Source: Leptobrachium leishanense (lineage: Eukaryota > Chordata > Amphibia > Anura > Megophryidae). From it: a stretch of DNA of 64,000 bases. Below, in pieces: positions 57,607-64,000 of the stretch. Both the position numbers and the translations under genes were made by a program. Location of the stretch: positions 118,745,690 through 118,809,689 of the forward strand of contig CM019066.1 of NCBI GenBank assembly GCA_009667805.1. Reading direction: 5' to 3'. Numbering within the stretch: the first letter of the stretch is position 1; every line of letters starts with the position of its first letter. Below the pieces are notes generated by a model, which saw only the letters and a list, made by a program, of their open reading frames with translations, was not told where the DNA came from and did not search any database.

Positions 57607-58730
57607 GCTGCAGGACTTAGCTCTGTGAGCCTATGATTGGGAAAAATTTGCCCAATCAGGACTCTGAGCCGTGATTGGCATAGTCTTGCACCTGACCTGT
57701 GGTCAGGTGCAAGGCTGTAGTCAATTACAAGCTTCAGGCCAGTAGAAAAGTGCATTGTGGTCCATTGTGGTGCATTGTGGGCGAACTCAAACCGAACACG
57801 CTGAAATGTTCGGAGATCGGCGAACAGCCGAACGGTCGATGTTCGATGCGAACTCCGAACAGATCGAACCGAACAGCTCATCCCTACTTGACACCTCTGA
57901 CCCATACAAGAACAGGAGACACCATTTAAGAAAGGAGTGTTTGCCCTTATAAGAGATCTCTGTAAAATGCAGGTGATTCCTATAAAACAGAATGAAACTA
58001 CAGGAATAGATAACCCTTTCCCTGTCAATAGCTCTTTGTGTTGAATTAAATGTTATCAGTAGATTTATTTTGAAACATGTGCTTCACAGGTAACAATTAA
58101 ATGTAGAATGAAATACAATTATTGCATAAAGATTGTTATTAGAGACGTGCAATTCATTTCGTTCCGAATTGAAATTCGGAACGAAATTCACCATTTTCCT
58201 GCTTCGGGAGCATTTCCGAAAATAAAATATCGACCACCCGAAATTTCGGATCAATCCGATACGATGATTCGGATCATTCGGTGATTCAGATCATTTTGGC
58301 GATTTGGATCATTTCGGCGATCCGTCTCATTTCGACGATCCGGCTCATTTCAACGATCCGGCTCGTTTCGGGTGATTCGAATCAGTTGGTTTTTCGCTTT
58401 TTTATGACTTATTTAATTTTTTATTGCTTGTTTAAGAATGGAAAGTAGATTACTACCAATAGAATGAAAGTTTCTTTACTTAATTATTCTTTTGGCATTT
58501 TTTGGGTGAAATTTTAGGTTTCCTAACTTCTTTTAAAGAAACAAGGCTTTTTAACCCATAGGTTTCAATGCATCATATGAATCCACACACTGCCGGGCAG
58601 CGCCTCTCTGCAGTATAATTAATGCAGCATATGAATCTGAACACTGCTGGGAATCGCCTCTCTGCAGAATAATTTAGCAGAATAATTCAGCATATGAATC
58701 CGCACACTGCCGGGCAGCGCCTCTCTGCAG

Positions 58731-60532
58731 TAGTGATGGGCCGAACACCCCCGTGTTCGATTTGCATTCGAACTCGAACACCCGAAAAAAGTTTGACCGC
58801 AAACTCGAACAGAATGCGAACATCATGCAAGTCAATGGGGCTCGAACATTTGAAAATTAAGGTCCCCTCCAAGAGGGCATATATGCAAGATATTGGCCAT
58901 AAAAGGTGTATGGGGGTCTGGGTACTGCCCTGGGGGACAGGAAACAATTAATATATATATATATTTTTTAAAAAAGTTTTTAACCCGTTCACTGCTGAGT
59001 GCTGAGCCATTTCACTGCTGTGCGCTGAGCTAATTTTTACCACTTTTGCTCATGTTTAAACGCGATTTGAAGCCATGGAAAATGTTTTATCACGAACGAA
59101 TGGGAAATGTTTGACCAACAATGAGTGGGAAATGTTTGACGAACAATGAGTGGGAAATTTTGACCAACACACAGGACAGGGTATACCTGAAATAGGCCAG
59201 ACGGTATACAAGGACGCATTCTAACACAAGCCCAAATCGATCAGTGTTAGAGTGGTCAGGAATAGCCAAAACGGTACACGAGGGGTATCTATCATATAAG
59301 CCAAAAATCGATCAGAGTTAGAATGGTCGAGGAATACTTAATGACTGGTACACGGGGGTTGTTCTCATACAAGCCAGGTAACAACGGAGACTGAAAAATC
59401 AACCAAGTAGTGAATCGCCAGGAGACACTCAGCACTGAGGGAAGCAAACTCCACGACCGGGCGATGAGCCGGATCGCACTGTCTGTATTTAAACCCAATG
59501 GGCGCGTGTCATCATGCCGCACCCCACCACTTGACCAGCCTGCGAGCTCTGGAAGCCGGCACAACTTCTGGCACCCGGCTTGTCGATGGCGCCACCGGGT
59601 GCCCTGGCCCCCTCTGAGCCCCAGACGTGACAGATACGTTCATACACACCACACATTACTGTGAGTTTTATTGCTGTGGAACTGTGTTATGTCCTTTTTT
59701 TGTTTTGGAAGGGGGCGAAAAGCTGTTACGGATTGAGGAAGTTTACGGGGGGCCCCATTGTGAGGTTCAGTAAGGGACCCCATCATTTCTGATGGCTGCC
59801 CTGTATGCATCCGGTACACGGGTCAGTGCACCCAAATATTGGGCCTTTGGTGCCAGCTAGTGCTTTTACAACGTAACCCCTGGAAGAGTGGAAGAGTTCA
59901 GGGTTGGACCCTGCGGTCAAATATTGAAATGATATGCACCTGTCACATTCAAATGCAGAAAAATTGTGTCTTAGTCGGTGGTGCACGACATCGAGAATCT
60001 AACAGGGTTATTCAAAAAGATCCGAATTGTGGCCGAAAGGTAACCGAACACTGAAATTCAGCGTGCGGTTACCTTTCCTGGCCATTCGGCTATTCAGAGA
60101 GCAGGCAGTTATTGCCTGCAGATACGGTGCCTGGTCGGTGCCTTTTCGAGTGCAGTGAAATCCCATAGAGAAGCAATGCTTCGTCTATTCAGAGAACAAA
60201 AACCAGCAGTGAAAAGTTGCCAAAATGCCCTGCTGTTTGGTGGTTTCATTCGGCAGGGTTATTCAGGAGAATCCCATAGGCTTCAATGTTAAAAATATTC
60301 CCGTTTTAATTCAATATCTAATAAACCATTTATTATTATATTCTGCAGTAAAGAGTCTCTTTATCTTTAGATTTTTTTAGGATCTTCTAAGCATTTTTTG
60401 GAATTTTTTTGAAATAATTTTTTTTTCTCGAACTTTCCACGAACGTCCCGAAAAGTTAGAAGTCCGCGAATTTTCGAACAGCAGATGTTCGAATCGAACA
60501 TCGAACCGATTAGAACAGGCAGCCCATCCCTA
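58731..60532. mobile_element. Deleted relative of the large hAT, 1.8 kb, nested
   Basis: The left end TAGTGATGGGCCGAACACCC and inverted right end TAGGGATGGGCTGCC are flanked by CTCTGCAG and CTCTGCAC (7 of 8). The left 200 bp and the GGGTTGGACCCTGCGG unit match the 7.66-kb hAT. The transposase is absent. A TTAA-type fragment (58983-59070) and a truncated Harbinger-like element lie inside. Confidence 0.85.
60003..60430. mobile_element. Truncated Harbinger-like element, innermost insertion
   Basis: It begins CAGGGTTATTCAAAAAGATC after TAA (60000-60002) and follows the left half of the intact copy at 10008-10897. The right end is missing. It lies inside the hAT at 58731-60532, which is inside the element at 58140-61288. 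Confidence 0.75.
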
Positions 60533-61390
60533 CTCTGCACCCATCCCTACTCTGCAGTATAATTAATGTAGCATATAAATCCACACACTGCCGGGCAGCG
60601 CCTCTCTGCAGTATAATTCAGCATATGAATCCGCACATGCCGGGACTTCCTAACTGATCAGAAAATTAATCGATCCGAATAGATGAATCGATCTCCAGAG
60701 AGGTGCTGCCCAGCAGTGTGCGGATTCATGTGCTCAATTATACTGCAGAGAGGCGTTGCCCGGCAGTGTGCAGATTCATATGCTGCATTAATTATACTGC
60801 AGAGAGGCGCTGCCCGGCAGTGTGTCGATTCATATGCTGCATTAATTATACGGTAGAGAGGCGCTGCTCGGCAGTGTGCGGATTCATATACTGCATTGAA
60901 ACCTATGGGTTAAAAAGCCTTGTTTCTTTAAAAGAAGTTAGGAAACCTAAAATTTCACCCAACAAATGACTAAAAAATCGTAAAAGAATAATTAAGTAAA
61001 GAAACTTTCATTCTATTGGTAGTCATCTACTTCCCATTCTTCCCAACTGATCCGAATGACCCGAAATGAGTCGCATCGGCAAAATGTGCCGGATCGCGGA
61101 AATGAGCCGAATCGCCAAAATGAGCGAATCGCCAAAATGATCCGAATCACCAAATTGAATCCGAATCACCTGATCACCGAATCAAAATGATCCGAAACTA
61201 AAAAAAAACTATTCGAAGTAATCCAGAAAGAAAAAAACACTTGAAAAAAAATGAAACGAAAAAAATGTCATGCACAACCCTATTCAGAGATTGTTAAAAG
61301 ATTAAAATAATAACAATTTGCTCAGTTTTAGTTTTTCATGTATTTATCCTTTACAAAAATACTGCTGTTATGATATGTTCTAAACACTAA

Positions 61391-61816
61391 GGCTAGGGTC
61401 AGATGAACGCATTTTTCACGTTGTCCGTGAAAAAGTGCGTTCGAACGAATGGACGTATTTTTTCACGGAATACGCGATAGCGGTCATATGATGCGCATTT
61501 TCGTCCGTGATTTTGTACGGATCATCAATAAAACCCTTTTGCGTCTGGACGTTATGTTGGCCGGACGTGTGCAGCGTCTGACGTCTCCCAAGCACACAAA
61601 CACGCCTCTATGCGGACGCAGCGCACTCTGTACGTCAGTAGTAGCGGTTTGACGTTCTCGAAAAAATGCGTTCGTTTGCCACTTGCGTTGCACGGACGAA
61701 CTTTCGTGCGGCCGTTCGTCGTATGTTCCCCGGCATTGGACGTCATTTGCTGCTAGCACGGCCGTGATTTTGTGCGGCTAAACGCACATTAAAACTGCTT
61801 TCGTCTGACCTTAGCC
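61391..61816. mobile_element. PIF/Harbinger-like MITE, 426 bp, TAA duplication
   Basis: The ends GGCTAGGGTCAGATGAACGC and, inverted, GGCTAAGGTCAGACGAA are flanked by TAA on both sides (61388-61390 and 61817-61819). CpG-rich interior with CGTCCGTG repeats. Same family as 3539-3886 and 41105-42017. Confidence 0.88.
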
Positions 61817-61819
61817 TAA

Positions 61820-62340
61820 AGGGTGACCCTTACCTGGTTTTAATTCATATAGGGTCTGTATTATCAGTATACATGCAACTGACCTTTCTGTCAAGTGGAG
61901 TAAATGTGATTAAGCTAATTGATAAAAATGGTTAGATATCCTGATTATGGTTAGATATGCTGATATGTAGCATCTTCCAAAAACGCAATAGAATATAAAA
62001 AAATAATACATGTACTGTATGTTGAAATAATCCCTGTAACTGTAACTATCCAGCCCACTTCAAGAAAAAAGGTTGTCATTTGTGCTCATTCCTGTGGCTC
62101 CATGTTAAACAAGAAGCAAAAATACATAGGGTGATACCCCTTAAGCCAGTATGTATAAAAATACAGAAAATGGCCACTCACAAGCTGTCAATAGTATACA
62201 GGCACATCACAGGTTCTTTTGATTTTCAGAAACTTGTATTGGCCTTAAAGAGAAAACAAAACACAATAGTGTAGATTGCCAACAATTTAAAAGTGGCATT
62301 TGCTTTAATTGCGCTCACATAATTTAAAAACAAATAAGGT
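61820..62340. other. No feature recognised
   Basis: AT-rich sequence without a coding signature. Confidence 0.45.
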
Positions 62341-62722
62341 ACATCAACATCACCGATTCCTTGGTATGTCAGGTCATTTAACAGCACTGCTCGACGAGTT
62401 TCGTCTATCAGACTTCCTCAGGAGCATGTTAAACAAAACAGAAGCTTTAGTTTACTTGAGTGGCCATTAAAGTGTTACCCCACCTGTCACGTCATGACAA
62501 CTTCTTTCAAGGTGGGTCTTAACCTAATGAAACCAAAAGTTGCTTTACTAGCAACCACATGTCCTTCTGCTGCTTCTCAGCTTAGAGACAGAATGGTGGG
62601 TTTATATTTATACCCTTACCAAAACATTTCCACTTTGGGATTGCACCCACTTTGAAAGAGGTTGCCGTGATGTGACAGGTAGGTTTAACACTTTAATGGT
62701 CATTCACGTAAACTAAACCCTC
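62341..62722 (-). repeat. Second PLE: inverted LTR arms with hammerhead-like motif
   Basis: Arms at about 62450-62518 and 62646-62715 are inverted copies (CCATTAAAGTGTTACCCCAC against its mirror). The minus strand at 62421-62393 has CTGAGGA, A, helix GTC/GAC and GAAACTCGTC. The arrangement matches the inverted LTR pair of the main PLE and precedes a PLE polymerase fragment downstream. Confidence 0.6.
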
Positions 62723-63594
62723 TGTTTTAAAATTTCCCAAAATTTCTTAAAGAGGTTTAAAATTTAATTTTCAGGCAATTGAGACTCATTACTGTCTGCG
62801 CAAGATGATGCTTGTAAGGTAGGAGTCAAGTAATACTACAACAAGGGAACTTTAAAATGGATTAATAAATCATTCTAGCAAAGTAAGTACCAAAACCTTT
62901 ATACCTTCAATGTTTCTTTAATTGCTTGTCACTTTCTGTTGCCAGCCAGCTGGTTATAACAACAATGTCCCGAAACACAAAAGGGAAAGAAAATAACTCT
63001 ATTAAGCTTTATTAAATAAGAAGGCATTACAAGAATGGCAATTCATTTTAATTGTATTATTTTGTTTATTTTATTGCAAGGCTAAGTTTGCCCTTATCAT
63101 CTAAAAACAATGGGCTATGGTAAGTAACGTCTCTTCGAATTTTAAAAACTGGTTCAGCTGAGAGTCGCAGATACATTACCAACGGAAACCTCAAGATTCA
63201 CTAAAAACTGAGGTTGCCCCGTGCTCTGTGCTCTTTTCTCCTTTGTTAGTATAGTATATCGCAACAACGAGCAGCTGCAGGTTAACGTCCAAAATAGAGA
63301 CTCCGTTAAATGCAATGGCCCAAATCCTGATGTAGACGGCTCCCTGTTACCTATTCTGTTATGTCCGAGTCACTATATTTGCAGCTTCAAATTGCATGCG
63401 CTTGTGCGTGAACTGTAGAAGCACAAATACTATTTGGGAATAGTGTATATAATAGTGTATATGTGAATAGTGTATATAATAGTGTATATGTATCTATATA
63501 AAAACCAGTAGATCTTGGGTCAAACCCAGAAAAATTCCTTTTGTACTGTACATTTATTGACAACATACTGATGGTTAATAGGGGTACAGAGGAG
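62723..63594. other. No coding signature between LTR arms and PLE fragment
   Basis: AT-rich sequence; the 5' coding part of the second PLE appears to be missing. Confidence 0.4.
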
Positions 63595-64000
63595 GAAGCA
63601 ACAAACATGATCCAGGGTCTGAATATCCGATCTTCACCCATTAACGGTGGCTGTAAGTAAGGAATCAGTCTTTTTCTTAGACTTGAGGATTACTGTTACC
63701 CCCCAGGGTCTGATGTACACAATGTTTTTGAAACTTATGAATCGAAATACTCATGCAACAAGTTTTCACCCACGACATTTGGTTGAATCAATACCGTATA
63801 CTCAATTTTTGCGGGTCCGATGAAATAATTCAGATGAGAACAAGGCCGAAGAACAAATTAGCGACATGTGGCAAAGATTTCACAATAGAGAATATAACAA
63901 CAGATTTTTGGAAATTGCCTTACAGAAACGTAAATGTGTTGTAATGACCCCACGAAAAAAGGACCCTCCGGATAAGGGCGGACTGATGTTACCAATCACT
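63595..64000 (+). pseudogene. Second PLE reverse transcriptase fragment, cut by the window end
   Basis: From 63668 the plus strand reads FFLDLRITVTPQG, NRNTHATSFHPRHLVESIPY, TQFLRVR, stop, NNSDENKAEEQISDMWQRFH. This aligns by position with FLDLKIY and GQFIQLRRNC of the main PLE ORF2, the segment just after the YIDD polymerase motif. A short piece (NMIQGLN) in another frame lies just upstream. One TGA and one frame change are visible. The reading continues beyond 64000, where the nuclease domain would be expected. Confidence 0.8.

Larger units (their letters stand above)
50228..57886 (-). mobile_element. Large hAT element with BED-finger transposase, 7.66 kb
   Basis: The ends read TAGTGATGAGCCGAAC and, inverted, TAGGGATGAGCTGTTC. 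The flanks TTTGACAC (50220-50227) and CTTGACAC (57887-57894) form an 8-bp duplication with one change. In the transposase direction (minus), a TATATAAGGC box at about 57595 lies inside the end. It is followed by a 1.4-kb minisatellite, the broken transposase gene and a non-coding tail with a nested TTAA element. The size is above the usual hAT range because of the minisatellite and insertions. A deleted relative lies at 58731-60532. Confidence 0.88.
58140..61288. mobile_element. hAT-like foldback element holding a nested hAT
   Basis: The left end TAGAGACGTGCAATTCATTT resembles the inverted right end TAGGGTTGTGCATGACATTT. ATTGTTAT (58132-58139) and ATTGTTAA (61289-61296) form a probable 8-bp duplication; a few extra bases lie between the right terminus and the flank. 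Tandem units of about 62 bp (CACACTGCCGGGCAGCGCCT) occur on the left and in inverted order on the right (60700-60890). Terminal regions are rich in GATCCGAAT-type repeats. Confidence 0.7.

Overview
The window is vertebrate nuclear DNA, most likely from an anuran amphibian with a large, repeat-rich genome. This is inferred from the mixture of elements and was not checked by a search. Fragments of L1, L2, CR1, Penelope-like (PLE), Tc1/mariner, hAT, PIF/Harbinger-like, piggyBac-like (TTAA), Helitron and Gypsy-type LTR elements occur together, many nested in one another. I found no convincing host gene, tRNA, rRNA or CRISPR array. Almost every long open frame is transposon coding sequence or an open frame through a tandem repeat.

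Layout. 0-9 kb: a 257-bp palindrome of PLE-type ends (1.2-1.5 kb), an L1 fragment split by a Harbinger-like MITE (2.8-4.6 kb), a TTAA element, a solo LTR, and a decayed Tc1 copy (7.27-8.88 kb). 10-22 kb: an intact 890-bp Harbinger-like element with TAA target duplications, several hAT elements with 8-bp duplications, a second TTAA element, CR1 fragments and an unexplained GC/purine-rich stretch at 16.6-17.2 kb. 22.6-24.3 kb: a second Tc1 copy whose transposase has one stop codon. 24.7-28.4 kb: a hAT element, an L2 fragment and a solo LTR.

30.3-38.3 kb holds the centrepiece, an almost complete Penelope-like element. It has head-to-head inverted LTRs of about 1.2-1.3 kb, a basic N/R-rich ORF1, and an ORF2 with reverse transcriptase, Cys zinc motif and GIY-YIG endonuclease. 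A direct 3' LTR follows, and 15-bp target duplications flank the whole inside a Harbinger-like element. Each LTR carries a hammerhead-like fold. The same fold, with different but still pairing helix sequences, recurs at other places in the window.

39-44 kb: Harbinger-like elements, another PLE end, and a 1551-bp non-autonomous Helitron (42055-43605, minus strand). The Helitron body is a 19-bp minisatellite plus a chain of GC-rich palindromes. 44-50 kb: a LINE 3' fragment and a hAT copy related to the one at 18-20 kb. 50.2-57.9 kb: a 7.66-kb hAT element with a broken BED-finger transposase, a nested TTAA element, a probable solo LTR and a 70-bp minisatellite. 58.1-61.3 kb: three nested layers of DNA transposons. 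61.4-64.0 kb: a Harbinger-like MITE and part of a second PLE that runs off the right edge.

The coding segments belong to independent mobile elements, not to a pathway. The biology lies in insertion order, shared RNA folds and decay.
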